From positions 133,069 to 197,068 of the forward strand of contig CACWTN010000001.1 in assembly GCA_902763805.1 (NCBI GenBank): a stretch of DNA of 64,000 nt, written 5' to 3'. The DNA comes from an uncultured bacterium (GTDB lineage Bacteria; Cyanobacteriota; Vampirovibrionia; Gastranaerophilales; Gastranaerophilaceae). The position numbers and the translations under genes were made by a program. Shown here piece by piece: positions 54,804 to 63,646 of the stretch. The number at the start of each line of letters is the position of its first letter. Position 1 is the first letter of the stretch. Under the pieces are notes generated by a model that worked only from the letters and a program-made list of their open reading frames with translations, made no database searches and was not told the origin of the DNA.

Positions 54804-55899
54804 TAAATACTTCGTTACCGGTGGCGGTACCGGAGGTCACATTTACCCTGCATTAGCAATTGCAGATGCCCTGACCGAAGACGGGGCAAAAGTTTATTAC
54901 GTCGGAAATAAACGTAATATGGAATATGAACTTGCATCAAAAAAGGGGTACAAGTTTCTTCACGTCAGCGTAAAAAGTATGCCCAGAAGTTTAAGCCCGA
55001 AAATTTTCTGGTGGGGAGTTAAGCTTGTCCGGGCAATCTTATTTTCAATAAGATACATAAAAAAATATAAACCCGATGCTGTTTTTGCAACTGGAGGATA
55101 CGTTTCGGCACCGATGGTTTTTGCCTGTCAGATAACCCATACACCATATATGATGCACGACTGCGATGCCATGCCGGGACTTGTTACAAGAAAACTTTCA
55201 AGAAAAGCTAAATATGTAACTCTGGCTTTTGATAAAGCTAAAAAATATATCCCTAACAGAAGAACTATTGTTACGGGAAACCCGATAAGAGATCAATTTA
55301 AGACTTTAACTCAGGAACAGGCAAGACAGGAGCTTAATCTCGATAAATCAAAGCTTACACTTGCCGTAATGGGTGGTTCTCAGGGCGCAAAATCAATTAA
55401 TGCGGCTACAGTGGAACTTTTGAAAGAGTTTTCACAGGAGCTTGGTATCCAGGTAATTTTTCAGACAGGAAAGAAAAATTATGATGAAATCATTGAACAT
55501 TTAAGACAAATTTATCCGGCTTATGAACAGGATAAAAATCTTATCATAAGACCGTATTTTGATAATATGATTTATGTTCTTAAAGCGGCAGATATAGTAA
55601 TGTCACGTGCCGGTTCTCTGAGTATTTCCGAAATTTGTGCATCAAACGCGGCACCTATACTGGTTCCGTATCCTTATGCAGCGGCAGATCACCAGAGAAA
55701 AAATGCAAAGTTCCTGCTTGAAAACGGTGCGTGTGTCTATATTGAAGACGGAGAGCTTGAGCCCAATTTGCTCAGAAATACAATTATTGAACTTATTAAC
55801 AATCCTGTTAAAATCAGCTATCTCAAGCAAAACTCATCCTATCTTGCAAAACCTGATGCAACAAAAGAAATTGCTGATTTAATACATAATATTTCATAG
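54784..55899 (+). CDS. murG: UDP-GlcNAc:lipid I N-acetylglucosaminyltransferase MurG
   Basis: 371 aa from ATG 54784 behind GAGGAAG; a TTG two codons earlier is possible. GGGTGGHIYPALAIAD near the N-terminus, VFATGGYVSAP, MHDCDAMPG, GGSQGAKSIN, and SRAGSLSISEICASNAAPILVPYPYAAADHQ are diagnostic. It makes lipid II at the inner membrane face. Overlaps the ftsW end by 20 bp. Confidence 0.96.
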   Translation: MSEAYNNKYFVTGGGTGGHIYPALAIADALTEDGAKVYYVGNKRNMEYELASKKGYKFLHVSVKSMPRSLSPKIFWWGVKLVRAILFSIRYIKKYKPDAVFATGGYVSAPMVFACQITHTPYMMHDCDAMPGLVTRKLSRKAKYVTLAFDKAKKYIPNRRTIVTGNPIRDQFKTLTQEQARQELNLDKSKLTLAVMGGSQGAKSINAATVELLKEFSQELGIQVIFQTGKKNYDEIIEHLRQIYPAYEQDKNLIIRPYFDNMIYVLKAADIVMSRAGSLSISEICASNAAPILVPYPYAAADHQRKNAKFLLENGACVYIEDGELEPNLLRNTIIELINNPVKISYLKQNSSYLAKPDATKEIADLIHNIS

Positions 55900-55941
55900 A
55901 AAACTATATACATTTACCCTGTTTTGGAATATAATACCCGT

Positions 55942-56388
55942 ATGGACAAAAAAGTTATTTCTACAAACAGAAAAGCTTTTCACGATTTTTTAATTTTTGA
56001 CAAATTTATCGCAGGGATGGTGTTAACGGGAACGGAAATAAAATCTGTCCGCAAAGGAACAGTTAATCTTAAAGATTCTTTTGCAAAAATTGAAGATAAT
56101 GAAATGTTTTTATACGGAATGCATATCTCACCATACGAACAGGGCAACCGCTTTAACCACAAACCTGACAGGGTGAGAAAGCTTCTTCTGCAAAAAAGAG
56201 AAATACTGAAAATTCAGGACAAAGTAAAAAAAGACGGTGTAACAATTGTACCTTTAGAATTGTTTTTATCGCATGGTTTTGCTAAAATAGAAATCGGATT
56301 GGCAAAAGGTAAAAAGATTTACGACAAACGTGAAGCAATAACCAAGAAAACGCAGGAACGGGATATTCAAAGACTTGTAAAAAGGTGA
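55942..56388 (+). CDS. smpB: SsrA-binding protein SmpB
   Basis: 148 aa from ATG 55942; the open frame begins at a TTG six codons earlier. STNRKAFHDFLIFDKFIAGMVLTGTEIKS, RKGTVNLKDSFAKI, and the C-terminal KGKKIYDKREAITKKTQERDI tail are SmpB. It binds tmRNA and rescues stalled ribosomes. A TATAAT-like box (TATAATA, 55930-55936) directly before the ATG suggests a near-leaderless transcript. The ssrA gene is not in the window as far as I can see. Confidence 0.94.
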   Translation: MDKKVISTNRKAFHDFLIFDKFIAGMVLTGTEIKSVRKGTVNLKDSFAKIEDNEMFLYGMHISPYEQGNRFNHKPDRVRKLLLQKREILKIQDKVKKDGVTIVPLELFLSHGFAKIEIGLAKGKKIYDKREAITKKTQERDIQRLVKR

Positions 56389-56398
56389 GGATTAGCGG

Positions 56399-57064
56399 AT
56401 GTTTAACAGAGAATCTATTTTAAAGAGTTTAAATACTGAAAATTATTATATTGACAAGCATTCGCTTGATTTATTTCTTGAGGACTGGAGAATAGAATCA
56501 ATATACGAAGATGAAGACGGTATTGAGTTTTATGACGATTTGGCATTAGAGAAAATCAAACGCGGTATATCGCTGAAAGCTCAGGGATTTACTGACGAGC
56601 AAATTATTGCAAAACTCGCCAAAATAGAAGCCCGTGTTGAAAAATACGAAGAACCGCCAAAGCCGGTTCAGCCTGTTATCCTTGATGAAAACGGCGAAGA
56701 AATTGAAGGCAGGCTTGAAGAAGTAACAAATAACCTTGCCGTTCAGGAAGCAAAGCAGCAGCTTGAATCAGAAGCCGCAGCAGTTCAGCCGCAGCCGCAG
56801 GGTAAAAGCTTTACGCTTGATGTTTCAAGCCAAACTTTACAAATGCTTGCAGAAGCAGTTGCTAAAAAAATCAGCGACGACATTACTAACTCAAATCTGA
56901 CAGAAAAACTCATTGAAGCAGGCGGATACAAAAGAGATAACGAAATTTTGGCACAACAGGTTAAAGAACTTATTGAACATAACAGAGAACTTTCCAAACG
57001 CATAGAACAACTGGAAAGCACAGAGTCAAAAAGTTTTTGGGCACGTTTTCGCAGAGGTAAATAG
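56399..57064 (+). CDS. MerR-like HTH/coiled-coil protein
   Basis: 221 aa. GAGG lies eight bases before the ATG, 10 bp after smpB. Residues about 15-75 look like a winged-helix MerR-type domain (DLFLEDWRIESIYEDEDGIE, then EKIKRGISLKAQGF). A Pro/Glu/Gln-rich linker follows, then a C-terminal coiled coil (about 185-212) and a basic end (FWARFRRGK) that might touch membrane or DNA. Same general plan as the recA-operon protein at 39011. Function unknown. Confidence 0.65.
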   Translation: MFNRESILKSLNTENYYIDKHSLDLFLEDWRIESIYEDEDGIEFYDDLALEKIKRGISLKAQGFTDEQIIAKLAKIEARVEKYEEPPKPVQPVILDENGEEIEGRLEEVTNNLAVQEAKQQLESEAAAVQPQPQGKSFTLDVSSQTLQMLAEAVAKKISDDITNSNLTEKLIEAGGYKRDNEILAQQVKELIEHNRELSKRIEQLESTESKSFWARFRRGK

Positions 57065-57118
57065 GGATAGTTAATTCGGCAGGCTTGCCGCATCTCCAAA
57101 GGAACAGAGGTAATTTGT

Positions 57119-57155
57119 CCCTTCACCCCAACCCTCTCCCGTTGGGCGAGGGAGA
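57119..57155. repeat. REP-like hairpin (CACCCCAACCCTCTCCC type)
   Basis: CCCTTCACCCCAACCCTCTCCC followed by GTT and GGGCGAGGGAG makes an imperfect hairpin: CCC/GGG, then CCCTC/GAGGG around a T-C mismatch. The motif is a frequent interspersed palindrome in bacteria. It lies just before the YkgJ gene and includes its upstream region. Confidence 0.55.
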
Positions 57156-57164
57156 AAACAACAA

Positions 57165-57656
57165 ATGACATATAAAGCATTTTTAGATAATTTAGATAAA
57201 CGACTTGAAAAATATTTTAAACTCCACAAAGAACATATTAATTGTTGTTTGGGGTGTTCTTCATGTTGTGAAAAAGGAGATTATCCGCTCTCTCAAATAG
57301 AACTTGAATATTTAATGCAGGGCTTTACGGCATTAAGCGAAAAAGATAAAATAACGGTTCAAAATAACATAAAAAATATCGTAAAAGGCGGAGCTTGTCC
57401 GTTTCTTATTGAAAACCGCTGTTCGGTTTACCCGTTCAGGCCGATTATTTGCCGTGCTCACGGACTTGCGTATATTTGTCATGACAATGTTGTAAAAGTT
57501 CCGTATTGCGCACATGAGGGTAAAAATTACACTAAAGTTTATAAAAACGGAGAAATTGAAATTAATCCCATAAATGAAAATCTTGATACGAAAGAATTAT
57601 TAAAAGATTTTGATTTCGGTGAAATAAGAAATCTATATGATTGGATAAATCATTAA
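57165..57656 (+). CDS. YkgJ family cysteine-cluster protein
   Basis: 163 aa. Cys27, Cys28, Cys31, Cys34, Cys35 in NCCLGCSSCCEKGDYPLS, then ACPFLIENRCSVYPFRPIICRAHG form the YkgJ (zinc- or iron-chelating) cluster pattern. The family's function is not firmly known; a metal or Fe-S site is likely. No ribosome site is clear. It starts 100 bp after the coiled-coil gene. Confidence 0.85.
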   Translation: MTYKAFLDNLDKRLEKYFKLHKEHINCCLGCSSCCEKGDYPLSQIELEYLMQGFTALSEKDKITVQNNIKNIVKGGACPFLIENRCSVYPFRPIICRAHGLAYICHDNVVKVPYCAHEGKNYTKVYKNGEIEINPINENLDTKELLKDFDFGEIRNLYDWINH

Positions 57657-58054
57657 TTAACACACCAAAATGCATTTTTTTGGTGCTTAGCATGCTTCAT
57701 TATAAAAAATTTTTAATAAAAGCATGCCCGTATTTTTTTGATTGTTTTTATTAAGGAAGTGTAAGATTGACAATTGATAACCGTTACGAAAACTGTCAAG
57801 AAATTTAACAAAAAAACATGCAAAAACTGTTACAAATTTAATAATATTTCGAAATGTAAATTCCTTGTTATCACAGCGTTTTAGCCCTTTGATAAGTTTT
57901 ATTAAAATTTTGATTAGAAGATTTTTTTGAATTATCATTTATATAGTGGATTAGATTTGGGACAGAGAATGTTATTCTCTTATTAGAGGTAGTTTATTAT
58001 AGAAATAAAATAGCTAACCTTACTCAATGTACGATTAGGAGGTTTATCGGTCAT
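57657..58054. other. 398-bp gap before nrdD
   Basis: A hairpin CACCAAAA/TTTTGGTG (about 57662-57683) may end the YkgJ transcript. The rest is AT-rich and holds the nrdD promoter region; TATATAGTGG at about 57942 is one half of an NrdR-like box, with no second half seen. No open frame is convincing. Confidence 0.55.
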
Positions 58055-60343
58055 ATGCAAAATAGTTTAAACAAAGAAGGAAACATAGTAGAATTCTCAT
58101 CAACGAGGGCAGCTGCGGGTACTGCTACAGATGTTATGCATAATTCAGGAATTCCAAACAGGGAATTCATTTCTCAGGTTGCACAGCTTCAGGCTCAGCA
58201 AATTAAACCTGTTAAACTTGATAACGTTCACGTAATCAAGAAAGACGGCACAAAAGAAACTTTTGATGCTTCAAAAATTGTTAACGCAATATCTAAATCT
58301 GCTACAAGAGTATTGGTTAAATTAACCGATGAAGAAGTAAAAAATATCTGCGATTTTGTAGAACTTAATATAGCAAAAAGTGGTAAGACCGATATCACAA
58401 TTGCTGAAATGCACAACTTCGTTGAAGGAGCTCTTGAACACATCAATCCTAAAGTTGCAGACAGCTACAGAAATTACAGAAACTATAAACAAGACTTTGT
58501 TCATATGTTAGACAAAGTTTATCAGGAATCTCAAAGAATTATGTACATCGGCGATAAAGAAAACTCTAACGCTGATTCTACATTAGTTTCAACAAAACGT
58601 TCTTTGATTTTCAACGAATTAAACAAAGAATTATACAAAAAGTTCTTCTTAACAGTAGATGAACTTCAGGCTATAAGAGACGGTTACATTTATATCCACG
58701 ATATGTCAGCAAGACGTGACACAATGAACTGCTGTTTATTCGACGTTGCATCTGTTCTTAAAGGCGGATTTGAAATGGGTAACCTCTGGTACAACGAACC
58801 AAAATCTCTTGATGTTGCTTTTGATGTAATCGGCGACATTGTCATGGCTGCAGCTAGCCAGCAATACGGTGGATTTACCGTTCCGGAAGTTGATAAGATT
58901 TTGGCTCCTTATGCCGAAAAAACATTCCAAAGACAAAATGAAAAATATTTATGCTTAGGCTTGGACTTTGAAAAAGCAAGAGAGGCTGCTTTAGCTGATG
59001 TTCAAAAAGATTTTGAACAAGGTTTCCAGGGTTGGGAATACAAGTTCAACACAGTTGCATCATCTCGTGGTGATTATCCGTTCATCACCGTTACTGCAGG
59101 TCTTGGTACCGAACAGTACGAAAAAATGGCTACAAAAGCTATGTTAAAAATCCGTATGAACGGTCAGGGCAAAAAAGGTAACAAAAAGCCTGTATTATTC
59201 CCTAAGATAGTTTTCTTATATGATGAAAACCTGCACGGAGAAGGCAAAATTAACCACGATGTATTTGAAGCTGGTATAGAATGTTCTAAAAAAGCTATGT
59301 ATCCTGATTGGTTGTCACTTTCAGGCGAAGGGTACGTTGCTTCCATGTACAAAAAATACGGAAAAGTTGTATCTCCGATGGGTTGCAGAGCGTTCTTATC
59401 ACCATGGTACGAAAGAGGTGGTATGGAACCTGCAGATGAAAACGATGAACCGATTTTTGTAGGTCGTTTCAACATAGGTGCAATCAGCCTGCACTTACCG
59501 ATGATTTATGCAAAAGCAAAACAGGAAAGCAAAGACTTTTATGAAGTACTTGATTACTATATGGAATTAATCAGACAACTTCATATCAGAACTTATGATT
59601 ACCTTGGAGAAATGAAAGCATCAGTTAACCCGTTAGCATACTGTGAAGGCGGATTCTTGGGCGGTCACCTCGGTATCCACGATAAGATTAAACCGTTATT
59701 AAAATCTGCAACAGCTTCATTCGGTATTACAGCATTGAATGAACTTCAGGAACTTTACAACGGAAAATCACTTGTTGAAGACGGTCAGTTTGCAATCGAA
59801 GTTATGGAACATATTAACAAAAAAGTCGCTGAGTTTAAGAAAGAGGATGGTAATCTTTACGCTCTTTATGGAACTCCGGCTGAAAATTTGTGCGGTTTGC
59901 AGGTAAAACAATTCCGTAAAAAATACGGTGTTGTATCTCACGTATCTGATAAACCATACGTTTCAAACAGCTTCCACTGCCACGTTAGCGAAGATATTAC
60001 ACCTATTCAGAAACAAGACCTTGAAAAACGTTTCTGGGATTTGATGAACGGCGGTAAAATCCAGTACGTTAAATATCCGCTTGACTACAACACAGATGCA
60101 GTCAGAACTCTTGTATTAAGAGCTATGGATATGGGCTTCTATGAAGGGGTTAACCTTTCTCTCTCATACTGTGATGACTGCGGTCACGAAGAACTGAACA
60201 TGGATGTATGTCCGAAGTGCGGAAGCAGAAACCTTACGAAGATTGACCGTATGAACGGATATCTTTCATACTCTCGTGTAAAAGGCGATTCTCGTCTTGC
60301 AGACCACAAGATGGAAGAAATCGCAGACAGAAAGTCTATGTAG
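58055..60343 (+). CDS. nrdD: Anaerobic (class III) ribonucleoside-triphosphate reductase
   Basis: 762 aa. The N-terminal ATP-cone is at about 50-145 (VHVIKKDGTKETFDASKIVNAI). The catalytic barrel follows, and the C-terminus has a zinc site YCDDCGHEELNMDVCPKCG. The radical Gly735 is in DRMNGYLSYSRV. It makes dNTPs without oxygen via a glycyl radical set by NrdG; nrdG is not in the window. AGGAGGT lies 12 bp before the ATG, rather far. Ends at a strong terminator. Confidence 0.96.
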   Translation: MQNSLNKEGNIVEFSSTRAAAGTATDVMHNSGIPNREFISQVAQLQAQQIKPVKLDNVHVIKKDGTKETFDASKIVNAISKSATRVLVKLTDEEVKNICDFVELNIAKSGKTDITIAEMHNFVEGALEHINPKVADSYRNYRNYKQDFVHMLDKVYQESQRIMYIGDKENSNADSTLVSTKRSLIFNELNKELYKKFFLTVDELQAIRDGYIYIHDMSARRDTMNCCLFDVASVLKGGFEMGNLWYNEPKSLDVAFDVIGDIVMAAASQQYGGFTVPEVDKILAPYAEKTFQRQNEKYLCLGLDFEKAREAALADVQKDFEQGFQGWEYKFNTVASSRGDYPFITVTAGLGTEQYEKMATKAMLKIRMNGQGKKGNKKPVLFPKIVFLYDENLHGEGKINHDVFEAGIECSKKAMYPDWLSLSGEGYVASMYKKYGKVVSPMGCRAFLSPWYERGGMEPADENDEPIFVGRFNIGAISLHLPMIYAKAKQESKDFYEVLDYYMELIRQLHIRTYDYLGEMKASVNPLAYCEGGFLGGHLGIHDKIKPLLKSATASFGITALNELQELYNGKSLVEDGQFAIEVMEHINKKVAEFKKEDGNLYALYGTPAENLCGLQVKQFRKKYGVVSHVSDKPYVSNSFHCHVSEDITPIQKQDLEKRFWDLMNGGKIQYVKYPLDYNTDAVRTLVLRAMDMGFYEGVNLSLSYCDDCGHEELNMDVCPKCGSRNLTKIDRMNGYLSYSRVKGDSRLADHKMEEIADRKSM

Positions 60344-60360
60344 GGAGCAAACCAGAATTT

Positions 60361-60399
60361 AAAAAGCCGGGTTTGAAAAATTCAAACCCGGCTTTTTTA
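60361..60399. terminator. Bidirectional terminator after nrdD
   Basis: 17-bp perfect stem AAAAAGCCGGGTTTGAA with AAA loop, T6 after. Confidence 0.94.
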
Positions 60400-60404
60400 T
60401 ACAT

Positions 60405-60767
60405 TTATTTTTCCATAATATCTTTCACTTTATCATATAACTCATCGGGCACTTCCTGATTTAAGTCATAGCGTGTACCCAAAAGGTTCTCGCTTCTTCG
60501 TTTTAGAAGTTCTCGTATTTTTGTAAACTTTCCGTTTTGTTCACTAATCACTTTTGAGTATTTATTTAATATTTCAAGAACCCTTTCCGTATATTCTTCA
60601 AGTGTTTCACCCACTATCGGCTTAAGCAAACCGCCAATTTTAGCATTTTTGTGCGCATCATACTCCTCTTTCGTACTGATTACGCCGTTGTGGTTTGTAT
60701 CCGCTTCTTCAAATTCAAATTTTGCATACAATTCGTTATATTCTTCTGTTGAAAGATTTTTATCCAC
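60405..60767 (-). CDS. Small EF-hand protein, 120 aa
   Basis: A canonical calcium-binding loop at 23-34 (DTNHNGVISTKE: D, N, N, backbone, S, E ligands). The rest is helical and charged (EYTERVLEILNKYSKVI). One EF-hand only, no signal peptide. Third gene of a minus-strand operon of small proteins; gaps are 12 and 11 bp. Role unknown. Confidence 0.75.
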   Translation of the reverse strand: MDKNLSTEEYNELYAKFEFEEADTNHNGVISTKEEYDAHKNAKIGGLLKPIVGETLEEYTERVLEILNKYSKVISEQNGKFTKIRELLKRRSENLLGTRYDLNQEVPDELYDKVKDIMEK

Positions 60768-60779
60768 TGTTATTCCTTT

Positions 60780-61154
60780 TTATATATTAATAAATCTTTT
60801 AAACTCATTTAAAAACCCATGCCAGCCGTCATGCCAGAGAGATGCAGTTCCTTTGTAGTAATCTTCATAATCCGCAATAATATTTCTCGGTAATTCTTTT
60901 CCGGCGGAAAGCGTTTGCGCAATTTCCTCCAAATAATCATTTTGAGCTTCTCTGTATTCAATATCACGGTATCTTATATCTTCATCCGCTTCATAATGAA
61001 CAAGCGCGTGATAAGCGCATTCAATATTTTTATCCATAGAATCAGGAAACAGTTTAATTGCTTCTCTGACACATCTGCGCTCTGTCAGAACGGAATATAT
61101 TAATCTTCCGACAAATTTTCTGTCATTAATTTCCTGTAAATTTTGACGATTCAA
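60780..61154 (-). CDS. Unknown helical protein, 124 aa
   Basis: Acidic and helical: VGRLIYSVLTERRCVREAIK, then KNIECAYHALVHYEADEDIR and YLEEIAQTLSAGKELP. No membrane helix or signal. No family recognised. Middle gene of the three-gene operon. Confidence 0.6.
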   Translation of the reverse strand: MNRQNLQEINDRKFVGRLIYSVLTERRCVREAIKLFPDSMDKNIECAYHALVHYEADEDIRYRDIEYREAQNDYLEEIAQTLSAGKELPRNIIADYEDYYKGTASLWHDGWHGFLNEFKRFINI

Positions 61155-61165
61155 ATCACACTCCG

Positions 61166-61414
61166 CTAATATGGATCAACAATTTTTATATCAAACTCCG
61201 GATTTTTCGGACCGAATTTTGCATTGTAGTTTTGTTTAGGACCTTCCGATAAATCTATTGCGTTTGGATTTTTCTGTTCCTGATTGTCAAGGTATTGGGC
61301 AAACCTTCTTTTTGACTGTATCATATTTTGTTTATGCCTGCTTTGGTTTGTACATGCAGTTGTACAAACGCTTACAATAGAAAACATTATTATAAAAGAG
61401 AGTATTTTTTTCAT
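61166..61414 (-). CDS. Small putative lipoprotein, 82 aa
   Basis: ATG 61414 behind GAGGT (a GTG two codons earlier is less likely). MKKILSFIIMFSIVSVCTTAC is a lipoprotein-like signal; the Cys in TTAC would be lipidated, though the lipobox is weak (no Leu at -3). The mature part is basic then Pro/Asn-rich (FGPKNPEFDIKIVDPY). First gene of the operon with the helical and EF-hand proteins. Confidence 0.65.
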   Translation of the reverse strand: MKKILSFIIMFSIVSVCTTACTNQSRHKQNMIQSKRRFAQYLDNQEQKNPNAIDLSEGPKQNYNAKFGPKNPEFDIKIVDPY

Positions 61415-61491
61415 GCTCACACCTCTACTAATATAATTATAATGCCTTTTTTTTTGGATTTCATCCTTCTTATGAACTATATTTAATAATT

Positions 61492-62439
61492 TTATTTAAT
61501 AAGGCAAGCAGAAAAATGGTTGCTCATTTTTTCCTGCAGTGAAGGAATGTTATTTTTGCAGATATCTGATTTACAGAATTCGCACCTTGGGTGGAATTTG
61601 CACCCTGAAATATTTTCCTGAATCCCCGGAGGTGCACCTTCAATCGTTTTTAATTTTAACAAAGGATTTCGTGTCGGCAGAGAGTTTAATAACGCTATTG
61701 AATACGGATGAAGCGGATTTGCGAAGAAATCATCTGCAGAGGCTTCTTCTACAATATGCCCGGAGTACATAACAGAAATACTGTCCGCATAATTACTTAC
61801 AAGAGCTAAATCATGCGAAATCAGAAGGATAGCTGTTCCAAAATCTTTTTTTATTTCATCAAGAATGTCCATAATTTGTTTCTGAATGGTTACGTCAAGA
61901 GCGGTTGTTGGTTCATCGGCAATAATCAGCTCTGCTTTTGTTGCGAGCGCCATTGAAATAATTATCCTCTGTTTCATTCCGCCGGAAAGCTCATGAGGAT
62001 AGAAATTTAGCTTAGTTCCCGCGTCAGGAATTTTAACCATATCCAAAACCTCTTTTGCCTTCCTTTTTGCCTGATGGTGAGAAACGTGTGTATGCACCCT
62101 TATTGACTCTATTAACTGGTTTCCGACAGTATAAAGCGGATTAAGCGAAGTCATCGGGTCCTGAGGAATAAGCGCAATTTTATTTCCTCTAAGTTCTCTC
62201 ATTTGTTTTTCTGTTGAATAAAGCAGGTTTTCACCATTAAAAATTACCTCACCACTCTTTATAACGGCAGATTTCGGAAGAAGCCTTATAATTGACATCG
62301 CCGTCATTGTTTTTCCGCAGCCGGATTCTCCTGCAAGGGCTCTCATTTCAGCTTTATTCAGAATTAAATTTACATCATAAAGCGCCTGATTTTCACCAAA
62401 AAACAAATTTAGATTTTTTATTTCCACAAGTTTGTCCAT
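61492..62439 (-). CDS. Oligopeptide/dipeptide-type ABC transporter ATPase
   Basis: 315 aa from ATG 62439; the open frame runs 12 codons longer. Walker A AGESGCGKTMTAMSI, signature LSGGMKQRI, Walker B ELIIADEPTTALDV, and the OppD/DppD C-terminal extension (NPLHPYSIALLNSLP and the Cys-rich CKFHPRCEFCKSDIC, a possible Fe-S or metal site). It powers peptide or nickel uptake in known systems. No permease, binding protein or OppF partner is beside it. Confidence 0.9.
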   Translation of the reverse strand: MDKLVEIKNLNLFFGENQALYDVNLILNKAEMRALAGESGCGKTMTAMSIIRLLPKSAVIKSGEVIFNGENLLYSTEKQMRELRGNKIALIPQDPMTSLNPLYTVGNQLIESIRVHTHVSHHQAKRKAKEVLDMVKIPDAGTKLNFYPHELSGGMKQRIIISMALATKAELIIADEPTTALDVTIQKQIMDILDEIKKDFGTAILLISHDLALVSNYADSISVMYSGHIVEEASADDFFANPLHPYSIALLNSLPTRNPLLKLKTIEGAPPGIQENISGCKFHPRCEFCKSDICKNNIPSLQEKMSNHFSACLIK

Positions 62440-62570
62440 AATAAATATTATTCTTATTTCTGACTCTCCAGTCAATAGACCTGCAGGAGTAATTGAATGT
62501 ATTATACAAAATCGGATAATTATGCTAAAATAAACATATTGGTTTTTATTTAATAAGAAAGGGTATATTT

Positions 62571-63371
62571 ATGGAAAAATTGGCAGATATCGGTGTTTTT
62601 GGCGGTTCAGGTTTTTATAATTTTCTGGATGACATAAAAGAAGTTCAGGTAGAAACACCTTACGGTATGCCTTCTGACAGCCTGTTTATCGGCAAAATAG
62701 GCGAACACAAAGTTGCATTTATGCCTCGCCACGGAAGAAAACATACAATATTACCTCATCTTATTAACTACAGAGCAAACGTCTGGGCAATGAAAGAAGT
62801 CGGCTGTAAAAGAGTTATATCTCCATGTGCCGCAGGGAGTTTACAAAAACACGTTGAACCCGGACATTTCGTAATTTGCGACCAGTTTGTCGACTGGACA
62901 GACGGCAGAAAATCAACCTTCTTTGAAGGTCCTGTTGTAACACACCCGTCTGCAGCTGAAACATATTGCCCCGAACTCAGAAAAATTGCTATAGATACAG
63001 CGAAAGAGCTTGGAATAACAGTTCACGAAACAGGTACGGTTGTGGTTATTAACGGACCTAGATTTTCAACTAAAGCAGAATCAAAGTTCTTTACAAATCA
63101 GGGTTGGGAAGTAATTAATATGACAGCATTTCCTGAAGCATATCTTGTAAAAGAAGCTGATATGTGTCCGCTTAATATTTCGCTTATCACAGACTACGAC
63201 GCAGGTTTGGTAGGAGATGTTCCTCCTGTTTCCCACGGTGCGGTTATTGAAGTATTCAATAATAACATTCACAACCTCAAAAAATTATTATTCACAATGA
63301 TTGAAAGAATCCCTGTCGACAATGACAAGTGCGATTGCAGAAATACCAAAAAGAATTCTCAGCTTCACTAG
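62571..63371 (+). CDS. mtnP: S-methyl-5'-thioadenosine phosphorylase
   Basis: 266 aa. IGVFGGSGFYNFL, MPRHGRKHTILPHLINYRAN, VISPCAAGSLQ, CDQFVDWTDGR, GPRFSTKAES and INMTAFPEAYLVKEADM are MTAP motifs (PNP/MTAP family 2). It splits methylthioadenosine with phosphate to adenine and methylthioribose-1-phosphate. The ribosome site is AAGAAAGGG. yggT follows after 8 bp. Confidence 0.93.
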   Translation: MEKLADIGVFGGSGFYNFLDDIKEVQVETPYGMPSDSLFIGKIGEHKVAFMPRHGRKHTILPHLINYRANVWAMKEVGCKRVISPCAAGSLQKHVEPGHFVICDQFVDWTDGRKSTFFEGPVVTHPSAAETYCPELRKIAIDTAKELGITVHETGTVVVINGPRFSTKAESKFFTNQGWEVINMTAFPEAYLVKEADMCPLNISLITDYDAGLVGDVPPVSHGAVIEVFNNNIHNLKKLLFTMIERIPVDNDKCDCRNTKKNSQLH

Positions 63372-63379
63372 GAGGGATT

Positions 63380-63646
63380 ATGATATCAAGATTTATAAAT
63401 CAGTTATTCTATTTTTATTATCTTTTATTAATAATCAGAATATTCCTAACCTGGATACCAAATATCGATTGGGATTCACAGCCTTTTGCGGTAATGCGTT
63501 CGCTTACAGACCCGTTTTTGAACATATTCAGGGGAATAATCCCGCCCATTGGAGGAATGCTTGATATTTCACCAATTATAGCTTTTGTAGCACTTCAGTT
63601 TTTGCAAATTATTATTAACTGGCTGCTTGGGGGTTTGGGTTTATAA
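63380..63646 (+). CDS. YggT family membrane protein
   Basis: 88 aa from ATG 63380, with TAGGAGGG at good spacing. Two membrane helices at about 5-25 and 62-83; the middle has LTDPFLNIFRGIIPPIGGMLDISPI, the YggT signature. In cyanobacteria and plastids this family (CCB3-like) takes part in membrane complex or division-related roles; the function here is open. Overlaps the convergent rpe stop by 6 bp. Confidence 0.88.
   Translation: MISRFINQLFYFYYLLLIIRIFLTWIPNIDWDSQPFAVMRSLTDPFLNIFRGIIPPIGGMLDISPIIAFVALQFLQIIINWLLGGLGL

Noticed and set aside
57930-58050. NrdR operator before nrdD
   Set aside because: Only one half-like TATATAGTGG; two full boxes are expected.
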